From assembly GCF_032854445.1 (NCBI RefSeq), contig NC_088304.1:34280810-34344809 (forward strand): a DNA stretch of 64,000 nt, read 5' to 3'. Source of the stretch: Liolophura sinensis. Taxonomy: Eukaryota > Mollusca > Polyplacophora > Chitonida > Chitonidae. A program made the translations under genes and the position numbers. Under the pieces are notes generated by a model. That model was given only the letters and a program-made list of their open reading frames with translations, was not told the origin of the DNA and searched no databases. Shown piece by piece: positions 23,801 through 32,346 of the stretch (position 1 is its first letter; each line of letters opens with the position of its first letter).

Positions 23801-26800
23801 TTACAGCTAGGTAGCACTATAAATATTGATATTGATGCTGCATTCTAGGCATAAGGATGAAATTTTTTAGAATATTTCAAATGGAAAAATAAATAAATAA
23901 ATAAATGAACAAAAAAAAGACCTGTTTTAAGGCTGAGGGCTGGAAACTATCCATGTGCTTCAAAAACAGTGTTGAGATTATGAACTGGGGAACCAAGTCA
24001 TGAACAGGGGAACCAAGTCATGAACAGGGGAACCAGGTGTTAGGCACAAATACGATAACAGGGGGAAATGGTAAGGGAAACGAAATGCACAATTGTAATT
24101 TTTTGATCTTTTGTGCATGTTTGCGATGTGTCTATTGAAACATATTCCAGGGGTAGACTATGTAGATAAGTCCTGAATTGGCCAACCCGTCTAATCTACT
24201 TTTATCTCAAAAGTTGAAAGTTACATGATACCTGGATTCCTTTCGCCATAATGCTTGCCGCTGTCGTATAAGTGAAATATTCTTGAGTATGAATAAAACG
24301 TGAATCAAATAAATAAATGGAAGTTTTATAAATTGCACCGAATGTTGTCTTTTATGTGCGAAATGTAGAACAGATTTATGCAGCAAATCTCTGCAACCTT
24401 CCAGTATGCAAGAATATAAAAACTTCCAGCATGGACGTTTACATGTTTTAAAGCAAACATTCATATCACATATCTCAAATAATCTGAATAGGGTGGCTGA
24501 AATCTCCAGTGAGTTCTAATAAAGACTGTTTTTGTGGGCAGGCATCACTCACCTGGAGTTTACAAAGACAGGATGTCACTTTACTTGGAGGAAAGTCACC
24601 TCCACTGTCCATAACATCATTGTGGGGCGTCTCTGGGTGGACAACCACGGAGACATGGATATCATTAACCACAACACTGGGGAGAAATGCCACCTCAACT
24701 ACTCGGCATACAGCTATTTCTCCAAGGAACCCCCCAGAAAAGTAAGACAACCCCACATTAGGCGTGTTTGTTTGTGCTCAGTTTGTTCATGATCTGTCAC
24801 AAGAGATACAATTGTAGCATCTAGGATCTTGTCTCTGTACAGTGTGATGAATTCAGGGGAAGTAAAATGCCGTCCTAATAGGCATGTGAGTGTGGGCTCA
24901 TTTTATTTTTTATGAGCTGTCACAAACAGTACAAGTGTACCATCTTACATGATAACTGTATGGTGTGATGAATTCTGGAAAATGTAAAATGCCGTCCTAA
25001 TAGGCATGTGAGTGTGGGCTCATTTTATTTTTTATGATCTGTCACAAACAGTACATGTGTAACATCTTACATGATAACTGTATAGTGTGATGAATTCTGG
25101 AAAAAGTGAGACTTAACTCTAATGGCCTTGTCATTTTGTGAGGAACTTTGTTGATGATCTTTCACAAGAGGCATTTAATCTTCTGTGCTGATGGTGTGTG
25201 TAGTGTACATTTGTGTGAACAAAATGGTGTTATTAATTAAGCAACTTCACGTGAAAAAAACAAAGAACCAAAAAAAACGCTGAAAAACTATACAGGAAAT
25301 AAACTCGTTTTTATTTATTTCTTTTGTCATTCTCAACAAGTTGCTTTATGCGAAAGTTATTGAATAATTGAGATTTTGAAGACTTGTGCTGTCTGATTTT
25401 ACCTTTCTCTTTGCAAAATGACTTCAGTCTGATTGTGATTTCATTTGTCTTAAGTTTAACTGAGAATGTCTGGAACACGCAGCCATTCACAGGGTATTTG
25501 TGGATGTTCGACCTGTTTAAGGAGCGTAGGTGTCATAAGCAGTTGATAGCGCACATGTGACCATTTGCACAATCTAACGTTAATTACAGTCTGCTTGTCT
25601 TTGACTCCTACACTGTGTCTGATGTTGTGTTAATATACAATGTGTGTACGTCACATGTGGTAAAGTTTGTTAGCAACTTGCTAAATGTCTGTTGTTGATG
25701 CCATTTTTCTCCAGCCACAGAACTGTTGTGTCATTATGGAAGTTGGGGAAGATTAAAGTATATAGATAACTATAAGCGAGACTGACCTGCCTTTTAGGTG
25801 ACAGGTGTGGTGACTGACAAGTATGGAAACCCACAGTGGGTGCTGACGGGCACGTGGGATGATCACATGGAAGGGGCCCGTATCCTCCACGTTCAGGAAA
25901 GCAAGGGCAAGCCTGTGTTTGAGACAGGTCCTCATAAACTGCTGTGGAAACGCAAACCTCCACCGTAAGTTACGTAGGGCACCATTTTTCTGGACAATTT
26001 GCTCCCCGAGGTGAATTGACCATTGTTGTATTATAATGCATGGAACCTACGTCACCAGCCTGCCCACAAAACATCAAGGCAAAGTCTGAAATGGACAGTA
26101 GAGTTCATACCTTGGACCTGAGTTTCTTTAAGCAGGAAGAGTTCTCCATAAGCTTCGCTCTATAATAGATAGGAATATGCCAAGAAATTCCAAATAGACC
26201 TAAGTATGTAGAGGATATTGCAGAGTGAAGGTTAATATCATGATATTAATACCATATATGGAGATGACACAAAGCGTTGAGTGGGTTATTTCCACATTTC
26301 ATGAGAAAAATATTTGTGGTATTCAGCCTTCACTGCGCAATATGCTATTTATTATTTTTATTTTGATAATGTCATGATTTTGTGCATTTTAACAAGTTTA
26401 AACAATGTTTTTAACTATAGGCCTTCACAGACTTGTGTATATAGCTTGACGTCTTCTATGATATCTTGTTGTGTGACATCCATGTAAGAATCAGTGTTTG
26501 AGTTGAGTACACTTGTGTTGTGACGTCTTCCGAGGAGCTCGGATTGGAATGTCACAAAGCAAAGTGTTTTAAACGTCAAGGTGTTTATGTGTGAGATATC
26601 AAAATGTAATAACAAAAGTGATATCTACATGTAACTGAGTGAAAATATCATGACGATCATGTGGCCAAACGTGCCGTCTGACCTGTATTATGTGGCTGCT
26701 GTCTTCCACCAGTATGGAACCTTGTGAATTCCCATGGGTGGGGTTTCTCACAAACTAACAAGTCTAAGAGACATGATTTTACAGTAGTAGAAACATCCGA

Positions 26801-28195
26801 CAACTCAATAGCACACTTTACTACATTAATTGTGATGAAATCTGTTAGTTTGCGAGGGCCCCTAACTTGAGATAACTTCTAGCTTGTCATGCCTAAACCT
26901 GTGTGAACTCCTGAGACTGGAGTAAACTGCCTAATGAGATTATACACTGCCCTTCAGACCAAACAGTGAGAAGATGTACAACTTCACGCAGCTGGCCATA
27001 GAGTTAAACGAGTGGGAGGATGGCACTGCACCCACTGATTCACGACGACGCCCTGACCAGCGCCTAATGGAGGAGGGACGGTGGGACGAGGCCAACAAAA
27101 CTAAGGTGGTGCTGGAGGAGAGGCAGAGGACGGCGAGAAAGAAACGAGAGGCCGAGGCGGAGAAAGCTGCAGCAGAAGGTGGGAGCGGTAGTTATGTGTT
27201 TATGCTAGGCCGTCATTAAAGATGTTTATAGATCATAACTCAATTGATCTTCAATTAAAATATTGTGCAGTTTTGATAAAAATTTTTGTTGAACTCTTTC
27301 CTGAAAATTCTTGATTTAGTTTTTGTGTATTCAGATATTTTCTTGATTCTGATTCATCATCAGTACAGTAACTGCTTCTGATATTGTCTGAGTGTGATAA
27401 GATTTTGTCAGCAGATGTATTTTTGTTAAATCCAAAGCATGCGAACAAGCATCAGCTGTAAGCAGATGTTAGACTGGGTTACTCATTTAACCACAACCTT
27501 TCTCTGAATTTTGAAGGATGAAACAACAAACACTTACATATATATAGGCGGTGATTATGTGTAAATCCTTGATAAATAACCTTTGTGCGGATTACTCGTG
27601 TCGCCGGGGTACAGCTCAGACTTGTTGAGACTGTCGGGCCTCTTGTCAGTCAATGAGGCTGAATCCAGTAGAATCCAGCTCTTGCTGCTCCAACTGAGGC
27701 TTTTAGTTAGGAAATTTGTCAGGTACGTAAATGACCTGATATTTCGTCTGGGATTAAGTTGCTGATTCTTCCAGATTCTGGGAATTCTATCAATTTTAGA
27801 AAGGTACTTGAAGAGGTGTTTGGAGATGTTCTACTGGTAAAATGTAAATTTTAAGACCAGAAGTAATATCTCATGACATTTATTTACCTCCAAAAATGCT
27901 CTTTTGTGGTCGAATTTTTAGGTCAGTTAGGGTACTTCAGGTAATTTGGTTTCTGAAATGAAGTCATACAAGTGAAAAACTGTGGAGTGCTTTGGTTAAC
28001 ACGAATCAAGTGAATAAATAATAAAAAAGAGTTCTTCTGTGTTACACAGGGCGAGACTACCCGTCCTACGAACCGTTGTGGTTCAGGCAGGTCGAGGACA
28101 AGCACCATGGCGGCTTGATGCACCTCTACCGTGAAAGCTACTGGCAGCATAAAGAGAAACAAGACTGGGCCTGCTGCCCAAATATATACGGGTGA
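2704..28195 (+). CDS. OSBP: Oxysterol-binding protein (OSBP), 13 exons, complete with one apparent 1-nt insertion in exon 2
   Basis: OSBP exchanges cholesterol/oxysterol for PI4P at ER-Golgi contact sites. Exons: 2704-2834, 11491-11700, 12147-12391, 17542-17731, 18133-18235, 18842-18971, 21892-22101, 22495-22740, 23347-23464, 24542-24741, 25798-25964, 26958-27178, 28050-28195, all with GT-AG junctions and matching phases. The predicted protein is about 771 aa, close to animal OSBP (about 800). In order it shows a PH domain (aa ~14-110, [20 protein letters not shown]), a linker/coiled coil with TLRTL..L and [16 protein letters not shown] (~125-250), an FFAT-like motif DFVDAVE in an acidic setting (aa 269-275) that would bind VAP on the ER, and the ORD (~360-771) with EQVSHHPP at 487-494. 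The start is the first ATG after an in-frame TAG at 2608 and has G at -3 and +4. The total length is a multiple of three only if one A is removed from the run at 11640-11645. Tandem arrays straddle three splice junctions (see findings). Confidence 0.93.
3590..3842 (-). repeat. Interspersed repeat family B, minus strand copy
   Basis: Complement of the block seen at 6166 and 44588: TTCGTCGTTATATGACTGAA, then TGCAGCTTATTTGCCTTCG and TAACTTCCTTGCTTGGCGTT. Non-coding; class unknown (SINE- or MITE-like). Confidence 0.8.
4018..4150 (+). mobile_element. SINE fragment (3' domain)
   Basis: Carries GTTTCCTCCCACCGTAATGC, a GTCGTATAAGTGAAGTATTC variant and an AAATAAATAAA tail. The head is missing. Confidence 0.8.
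4741..4880 (+). mobile_element. SINE fragment (3' domain)
   Basis: CAGCAACATGCGGATGGTTG through GAAATATTCTTGAGTACAGC and an A-rich tail. No tRNA head. Confidence 0.82.
6166..6492 (+). repeat. Interspersed repeat family B, plus strand copy
   Basis: Starts GAGTGAGTGAGTGCTTGGGG and continues CAGTCATATGACGACGAAGG, CCACTCTTTTATTTAGTGCT and GGTGTGACTCGACCAAGGAT. Confidence 0.85.
7468..7715 (+). mobile_element. tRNA-derived SINE, near full length
   Basis: A tRNA-like head (GGTTAGCGCGCTAGC.. and the B-box-like GAGTTCAAG) is followed by the family 3' domain (GGATGGTCGTGGG, CCGGTTTCCTCCCACC, AAATATTCTTGAGTAC) and an (AAAT)n tail. Flanked by ACAAAGG at 7461-7467 and 7716-7722, a likely target-site duplication. 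Confidence 0.88.
8391..9212 (+). repeat. 23-bp satellite in OSBP intron 1 (about 35 units)
   Basis: Degenerate tandem copies of AGTCTTAGCCTAATACATGT plus ACC. A subblock (8640-8820) carries the variant CACTGTCAGCCTAATACATG. The units vary in phase and are not separated by unique spacers, so this is a minisatellite and not a CRISPR array. Confidence 0.9.
9640..9800 (+). mobile_element. SINE fragment, diverged
   Basis: GAAAGTCTGCCTGCAATCTA, TCCCACCATAATGCTCACTG, ATATTCTTGAATATGGC and an AAATAAATAA tail. Confidence 0.75.
10217..10655 (+). repeat. Degenerate ~190-bp tandem repeat, 3 copies
   Basis: TGCTGTGTGC.TATTAATT recurs near 10217, 10427 and 10588, each followed by a diverged ..CAAATTCA.GA.. 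and ..TGTATTGA.CT.. block. Confidence 0.6.
11150..11420 (+). repeat. Degenerate ~130-bp tandem duplication just before OSBP exon 2
   Basis: Two diverged copies share TCTGGCCAC/ATCTAGTCAT, TTGTAAGCA..ATTGT and the following purine-rich tail (around 11215-11290 and 11345-11415). Confidence 0.5.
11491..11700 (+). CDS. OSBP: OSBP exon 2: second half of PH domain, contains a frame-breaking extra A
   Basis: Encodes [14 protein letters not shown], then [12 protein letters not shown], typical of the OSBP PH domain. After SSEVERQ the frame is lost in an A run at 11640-11645: as written it reads ..[12 protein letters not shown] then stop. In the +1 shifted frame the expected [18 protein letters not shown] follows up to a good GTATGT donor. 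Either a sequencing error in a homopolymer or a true null allele. Confidence 0.9.
12147..12391 (+). CDS. OSBP: OSBP exon 3: acidic stretch and linker helix
   Basis: Encodes [19 protein letters not shown], then [20 protein letters not shown], then [16 protein letters not shown], all family landmarks. Acceptor TTACAG, donor GTAAGT, phase 0 at the end. Confidence 0.92.
12774..12990 (-). repeat. Interspersed repeat family C, minus strand copy
   Basis: AAAATGGTACTTGTTGCTAC, GTGTCAGTATAATGTGACTG and TGTCTGGTGTCTTCAGCATA match, in complement, the copy at 60914. Confidence 0.75.
13153..13175 (+). repeat. Poly-C run of 23
   Basis: Uninterrupted C homopolymer in OSBP intron 3. Its length is likely uncertain in any assembly. 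Confidence 0.95.
13406..13541 (+). repeat. Tandem duplication, ~68 bp x 2
   Basis: TAATTTCCGT.CTGACC.CTGGGGCCTT.AGAAAACTGTA occurs twice in direct succession. Confidence 0.85.
15836..16120 (+). mobile_element. tRNA-derived SINE, full length with 9-bp TSD
   Basis: Head TGGCCTAGGTGGTTAGCGTG with B-box-like AGTTCAAGCCC, then the same 3' domain and (AAAT)n tail. ATAAAATGG at 15827-15835 and 16121-16129 is the target-site duplication. Confidence 0.93.
16547..17062 (+). repeat. 58-bp satellite with alternating variants in OSBP intron 3 (about 9 units)
   Basis: GATGACACCTGAGG or GATGACTCCTAAGG recurs at 16563, 16621, 16679, 16737, 16795, 16853, 16911 and 16969, exactly 58 apart, with a decayed unit near 17026. 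The variants appear in the order A A' B A' B A A' B, suggesting amplification of multi-unit blocks. Confidence 0.9.
17542..17731 (+). CDS. OSBP: OSBP exon 4: coiled-coil linker
   Basis: Encodes [20 protein letters not shown], then [16 protein letters not shown], matching the family's D..LAQ....KWQ..L...R..LEE..E.LAKQ segment. Ends MKEEG at a GTGAGA donor, phase 1. Confidence 0.9.
17971..18150 (+). repeat. 30-bp tandem array (6 units) across the OSBP exon 5 acceptor
   Basis: Exact 30-base periodicity with unit starts at 17971, 18001, 18031, 18061, 18091 and 18121. The consensus is CTTATTTCAT, then AGCCTCTCAC, then CAGTCCTCTG. Every unit has AG at the same offset (GCAG, ATAG, ATAG, ATAG, GTAG, ACAG). 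The last AG is the exon 5 acceptor, so 18133-18150 is coding. The 30-base step keeps frame, and units 2-6 are open in the exon 5 frame; unit 1 has an in-frame TGA. Confidence 0.92.
18133..18235 (+). CDS. OSBP: OSBP exon 5: FFAT-like motif exon
   Basis: Encodes [20 protein letters not shown] and then [23 protein letters not shown] (18162-18182) fits the FFAT pattern E-F-F-D-A-x-E with D at position 1 and V at position 3, preceded by the acidic SSDED. Its first 18 bases are the 3' part of the last unit of a 30-bp tandem array that carries the acceptor. Donor GTAAGT, phase 2. Confidence 0.8.
18842..18971 (+). CDS. OSBP: OSBP exon 6: linker exon whose 3' end is the seed of a 121-bp array
   Basis: After the TTTGTCACAG acceptor it encodes [20 protein letters not shown], then SSESE, then [19 protein letters not shown], ending in phase 0 at GTAAGC. 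The KRT..S.....S start matches HKRTGSN of vertebrate OSBP; the tail is not obviously conserved. The last 57 nt recur in the tandem units downstream. Confidence 0.78.
18914..20780 (+). repeat. 121-bp minisatellite that duplicates the OSBP exon 6 donor
   Basis: Full units start at 18914, 19035, 19156, 19277, 19398, 19519, 19640, 19761, 19882, 20003, 20124 and 20245, exactly 121 apart. Shortened units (105-107 bp) start at 20366, 20472 and 20579; a divergent last copy starts at 20684. The first unit is the 3' end of exon 6 plus the 5' end of intron 6. Each full unit holds a 57-nt segment copied from the exon tail, an AAG|GTAAGC donor and a G-rich 64-nt stretch ending GGGTGGGTGGGCAG. Confidence 0.95.
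20918..21179 (+). mobile_element. tRNA-derived SINE, full length with perfect 12-bp TSD
   Basis: Head CTCCGTGGCTCACTTTGTTAG, then the family 3' domain (CCCGGTTTCC, GTCGTATAAGTGAAATATTC, TTGAGTACGGCGTAAAACAC) and (AAAT)n. TAGAATTAAAGG at 20906-20917 and 21180-21191 is a perfect duplication, so this insertion is probably among the younger ones here. It lies just 3' of the 121-bp array in OSBP intron 6. Confidence 0.95.
21892..22101 (+). CDS. OSBP: OSBP exon 7: start of ORD
   Basis: Encodes [20 protein letters not shown], a Ser/Pro/Arg-rich stretch, then [19 protein letters not shown] and KIPMP, the lid region and first strand of the lipid-binding ORD. Phase 0 at both ends, acceptor GATTTCAG, donor GTAAGT. 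Confidence 0.93.
22495..22740 (+). CDS. OSBP: OSBP exon 8: ORD
   Basis: Encodes [19 protein letters not shown], then [13 protein letters not shown], then [16 protein letters not shown], and ends ..SEQ. The EQ of the signature is split from VSHHPP by the intron. 82 codons, phase 0 at both ends. Confidence 0.95.
23347..23464 (+). CDS. OSBP: OSBP exon 9: ORD signature VSHHPP
   Basis: Begins [20 protein letters not shown]; the paired His contact the PI4P phosphate in this family. Continues [14 protein letters not shown]. Acceptor GTGTACAG, donor GTGAGT, phase 1. Confidence 0.95.
23976..24036 (+). repeat. Short 23-bp tandem repeat, 3 copies
   Basis: GAACAGGGGAACCAAGTCAT recurs in tandem in OSBP intron 9. 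Confidence 0.8.
24235..24318 (+). mobile_element. SINE 3' fragment
   Basis: CGCCATAATGCTTGCCGCTG, GTCGTATAAGTGAAATATTC and an AAATAAATAAA tail. Confidence 0.75.
24542..24741 (+). CDS. OSBP: OSBP exon 10: ORD beta-barrel
   Basis: Encodes [20 protein letters not shown], then [20 protein letters not shown], then [11 protein letters not shown]. Phase 0 at GTAAGA. The donor region is repeated about every 121 bases downstream. Confidence 0.95.
24735..25181 (+). repeat. ~121-bp tandem array (4 units) starting at the OSBP exon 10 donor
   Basis: Copies aligned on the donor G are at 24742 (AAAA|GTAAGA, the real donor), 24862 (GGAA|GTAAAA), 24984 (AAAT|GTAAAA) and 25106 (AAAA|GTGAGA), spacing 120-122. 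Each continues with a related block including ATGATCTGTCACAA and GTGTGATGAATTC. The outer copies are the most divergent. Confidence 0.85.
25182..25797 (+). other. OSBP intron 10, distal part
   Basis: AT-rich sequence after the donor array, with no gene or clear repeat seen. Confidence 0.6.
25798..25964 (+). CDS. OSBP: OSBP exon 11: ORD
   Basis: Encodes [20 protein letters not shown], then DDHMEGARI, then LLWKRKPPP. Acceptor CTTTTAG, donor GTAAGT, phase 2. Confidence 0.94.
25965..26957 (+). other. OSBP intron 11
   Basis: About 1 kb of AT-rich intron. Short open frames here lack codon-like features. No repeat seen. Confidence 0.65.
26958..27178 (+). CDS. OSBP: OSBP exon 12: ORD C-terminal helices
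   Basis: Encodes [20 protein letters not shown], then [20 protein letters not shown], then a charged helix [41 protein letters not shown] is strongly conserved in OSBP. Donor GTGGGA, phase 1. Confidence 0.95.
27179..28049 (+). other. OSBP intron 12
   Basis: 871 bases of AT-rich intron, no gene or repeat recognised. Confidence 0.65.
28050..28195 (+). CDS. OSBP: OSBP exon 13: C-terminus and stop
   Basis: Encodes [14 protein letters not shown], then [20 protein letters not shown] and CPNIYG, then TGA at 28193-28195. The Y.PLWF and YWEHKEKQDW.CCP.I landmarks are those of the family C-terminus. Confidence 0.94.
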
Positions 28196-29408
28196 CAAGA
28201 GACCTGTACTGGGAGTGTAACTTGACAGAATTGTTGTATGCTAGCACAGAGGCTAAAGTCTGTCAGCAGTAAGCATTATCCCCCCTTGCCTCCCAACTGC
28301 AGTAAGAGTTATCTCCCTTGGCTGGCTCTTACAGGATCTCATGCAGCCTTCTCTGTGGCTGGATTGCGGTGATGATAGCAGAAACATGTGATTTATTGCT
28401 GTGAGCATTTGCTGTTATACCAGGCTGTTCCAGAACTTGTCCTGCAGCATCCGTCTGCTTCTGTCTGAGCTGCCGGCTCTGGTTTAACCAGACAACAGAC
28501 AGGCAGCCTTGTCATTTTCAGGCTGGATTACCTGTCGTACTCAGTCACTGCCACCCAGTGTTGACAGATGTCTGTGGGATTTCTATGTGGTCTTTGTGAG
28601 GATCAACAGGGCGGGCTTCAGTATTTTGACATCAGCAGAAGTCAGTGTTGTGAGCAATATACCAGTCACTTCTACAGCTTGATGAGATATCCCCAGCTAC
28701 ATCGACATCTTTGAAGAGACAGCAAGCAAGTTGGCACTATGACAAAATGTATGGCAGGGAATGGTCGAAATGAACAAGAATTCTCATGCCTGCCATTCTG
28801 GGGTGACTGTTAGCTTTTAACTGTTATGTGAATAAGAGGAAAAAATAAGACAAGTAAAAATGCCAGTTCTTTCAAAGCTTTATGTCAGCAAATTATTCCA
28901 CGCCCAGCAACCTTGTACAAGATTGAAATTAAATTCCTCAATCATTGTAAATAGCTTTAAATAGAAAAACTGCTTCTGTGTAATTTATTATTCAATAGGC
29001 TTTTACCTGTGGATGGCTTCAACCCTATGCTGAATGACGCAAAGCATTATACTTCCTTGCTGAGCTGAAGTAGCAGGGTAGTCTCCCCTGAAGCTGTTGC
29101 AGCAGAGTATTGCTCCCTTGCTAAGATGAGTTAGCGGAGTAATGTCCCTTTGCTGAGCTGAAGTACATGTAGCAGGTAGTGTCCCCTTGATAAGTTGGCA
29201 TGCAAGTCATTTTGGATGTTGTTATGCCTGTGTTAATACACTTCCAACTATTTAATGTGCCTTTAGGCCCTTAGATAACCGTGAGCCCCTTCAGTACATG
29301 TGTATGGTATATTCACTGATGCGAATCGCATTTAAATGCAGTTGTTAGTCATGTCAGTGCTAACAAGGGGGATAACTTTGTGTTAATGTTGAAGTTATGG
29401 ATCGTCTA

Positions 29409-29410
<2 letters not shown>

Positions 29411-29438
<28 letters not shown>
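29411..29438 (+). repeat. (TA)n microsatellite
   Basis: Uninterrupted TA run in the OSBP 3' UTR region. Confidence 0.95.
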
Positions 29439-29444
<6 letters not shown>

Positions 29445-30164
29445 AAACATGTAAATGTTACATGCTACGCAACATGCAAATATTTTACTCTATCTGAGCA
29501 CCCATTATGATGTTTTTGAAATTTTGCTATGCTAGTTGATAAAAAATTTGTTTTTGAAGGAATCAACTTCATAAGATTGTTTTTTGTGTTTATGGCAAAA
29601 GTAATAAGTTATCAAGGTTGATAAAAAAAGTGTTATTTTTTCACCTATTTTTTTTTTTTTATTTTTTTGTACATGTACAAGTCCTGCCCCTATATTAGAG
29701 AAGAGTACATTGACCGCAGGTTATTATCTCCCCTGTTCAGCACTCTTCGGCCCTATGTAAATTTCCTATCTGTAAATAATTTAACCTTCCAATACAATGC
29801 TGTACTTGTTAAGTTGATGCTGTAAATAACGCATTGTGTTCATGTGCCTAAGTGTAGGTAAGCGTGCTGTTCAAATGATTGTATTTGTGCATTTTGAACA
29901 AGTAGCCGGTCTACTTGGCTTCTTTAAAGTGTGTATTTGAAACAAGGTTTATTTTGTTTAGAGGAATGAAAGAATATTGTGTTGTGTTGTAAAGTAACAT
30001 GAAAGCTACAACAAAATGAAATGCCTTGTTCTGGATATTTCATGTCCACTTTTGTTCACAGTTTTCATGCTTCAGATATGTGAAGAATGATCAATATGAC
30101 TTGATAAATGTTATGGAAACTGGGCAGAGATTTCTTTAAATTGGCTATGGTGCTTGCATGAGCA

Positions 30165-30170
30165 AATAAA
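30165..30170 (+). terminator. Candidate poly(A) signal AATAAA for OSBP
   Basis: Canonical hexamer followed by T/G-rich sequence within 30 bases. There are alternative hexamers downstream (30531). Confidence 0.35.
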
Positions 30171-32094
30171 CCTGTGACTTATGGAATGTCTAATGCCGAT
30201 TACTGAGTATGATGCGTGCATGTATTATCAAATTGGTGTGCAGTGAATGTTGACTCGTTGCGTACTTATAATTTTGAGGTGATATATAATGTGTTAATAG
30301 CTGGCTGCCTCTTGTCATATGGTATGTGTACATCTATGTATGAAGAATATAGATCTAATGGTACTGTATAGCAAAGGTGGCAACAATGTGATTAAGGGAA
30401 GACCTAATCCGTATAGTTACATGTAGAACCCCTGAACCAAGTGGGCTAGCATCCGATTGTTTTGTATCTGTTCGCTGTGGTTACAGGATTGTCTGTCCAT
30501 TCTTGGTCACTAAAGGGTAAGGCCGAGTGAAATAAATTCTTGGTTTTGTGTGAGAGTCTGAAAAAAATTAGGGTAGATAGGTAGGCTTTTAAGTTTTACA
30601 GCCAAAATTTTTTTTCCATCAATGTACAGCTACTGGATGTTGAAGTGCATAGACTGCTTTCCTTTGTTGAACAGACGCAAGTTTTCTGACTCAGTTAATC
30701 CATATTTGTCCTATCCAAGTGGTTTTTACATTGCTGAGGCACACTGTGCTGGTCTGATGAAGGGTTTTCACTTTAGAGGTGTCCCCAGACATACCTGTGC
30801 ATGAACAGAAACTGCATTTAGTTTTATGTGCTCTATGAAGCCATTTCCGGTGACGAACTGTGTTCAACATTATCAATATTGTGATCTGCATAATTCTATA
30901 GAGCACTCTTACTGTAAGAGAGTTCAAATCCGAGACTGATCAGTTTGCTGATAGCCACTGATTTTTTCTGAATTATTCAATGGTGATAATATTAACCGAA
31001 CTCCAATCTGGCAGTTTGAGCGTCTTCAGTATAACAGTGCACTTTTTTAATGAAAAACTGAATTGATCAGCATGGTAACATACCATGAAAATCTACATTG
31101 TCTCTTGCTGTATCATCATGTGATGTGAGGCACTTGCAGGGCTGTTTGCGCAAACTTTTGCCTCCCTCTTGTATGGTATGCAAGTCTGTATGTGGTGTTT
31201 GAGAAAGTTTGCCAGTAGCTTACCGAAGGTCAGTATAGTTTACCATGGGCCTTGGGACTCAAATTTCCCATTCTACCCAGTAACACACCGCTTTTGAACA
31301 ACTATCAAATAAATGATAACTAAATTCTTTTGTGTGAATATTGAGTTTTCTTGTAGTAAGTGTTTTAATAGATCTTTTTTTCATTATGGTTTAGTAGTGA
31401 TTGTTGTTGGTATGTTTGCGCTAACACCTGTAGTAGTTCAGGGGAAGGCATGAATAGCAGACTCTACAGCTTGGACCTGAATTACTTCACACTTTTCCAT
31501 TGTATTAGTAGAGTTTCCATAACTCTGGTCTATAGATCCAGTTATTCTCAAATTGAGTCTTCTTTTCTCCCACCTTGGACATGGGGATGTTATGAATACA
31601 GCACATACAAATAAAAATATTAAAATGTCTATAGAATAAAAAGTCTAATTTACCTCAAACTGAGTTCAAGACAATCATCCATTTTTCTTACCTTCAAGCT
31701 AAATGTCAAAATAGTTGCGTAGGTGTTGTGCTTTATTTTTAACAACTTTTGTAATTAACAATAAGCTTACTCAGCTATTTGTTCTAGCACATTTTACTTG
31801 ATCTACGTTGTCAAATTACACCTTGGAATTCATAATTCAGTCTGTAAGTGCCAGCTCTTCGATACTGTATTAAACGTTAAGCTGAATACCAGTGTTGGCC
31901 TAATACAAGACTAATGACACTTTAGTTCAAACTAAAGGTAATATAACTGCTAATATGCTTTTGAAGATCTGGGCCCAGGGTATGGCTTAAATACTGTCAG
32001 TATGGCCTTAAACCTCTTCAGAGGTCAAGCCAGCATGGTAAAAATGTGTAACTTAATTTTCTCTGCTGCAGCAATAGGTTGTCAGGTAGCTTCC

Positions 32095-32346
32095 AGAGGC
32101 ACAGGGGTTGCTTCTGGGTTGTGAGCAGAGTGCAGGGGTTGTTTCTGGGATGTGAACAGAGCGCAGGGTTGCTTCTGGGCTGCGAACAAGGCACAGGGGC
32201 TGCTTCTGGGCTGTGAATAAGGCGTAGGGGTTGCTTCTGGGCTGTGAACAAGGCGAAGGGGTTGCTTCTGGGCTGTGAACAAGGCGTAGGGTTGCTTCTG
32301 GGCTGTGACAGGGTGCAGGGGTTGCTACTGGGTTGTGAACAGTGTC
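32095..32346 (+). repeat. ~31-bp minisatellite (8-9 units)
   Basis: Tandem copies of AGGGGTTGCTTCTGGGCTGT followed by GAACAAGGCGC, with small length variants. The Pro/Ser/Gln-rich minus-strand open frames here are a by-product of the repeat. Confidence 0.9.

Larger units (their letters stand above)
28196..30185 (+). other. Probable OSBP 3' UTR
   Basis: No reading frame of interest. AATAAA at 30165-30170 is a candidate poly(A) signal about 2 kb after the stop; another AATAAA lies at 30531. It contains a (TA)n microsatellite near 29411-29438. The exact 3' end is inferred. Confidence 0.45.
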
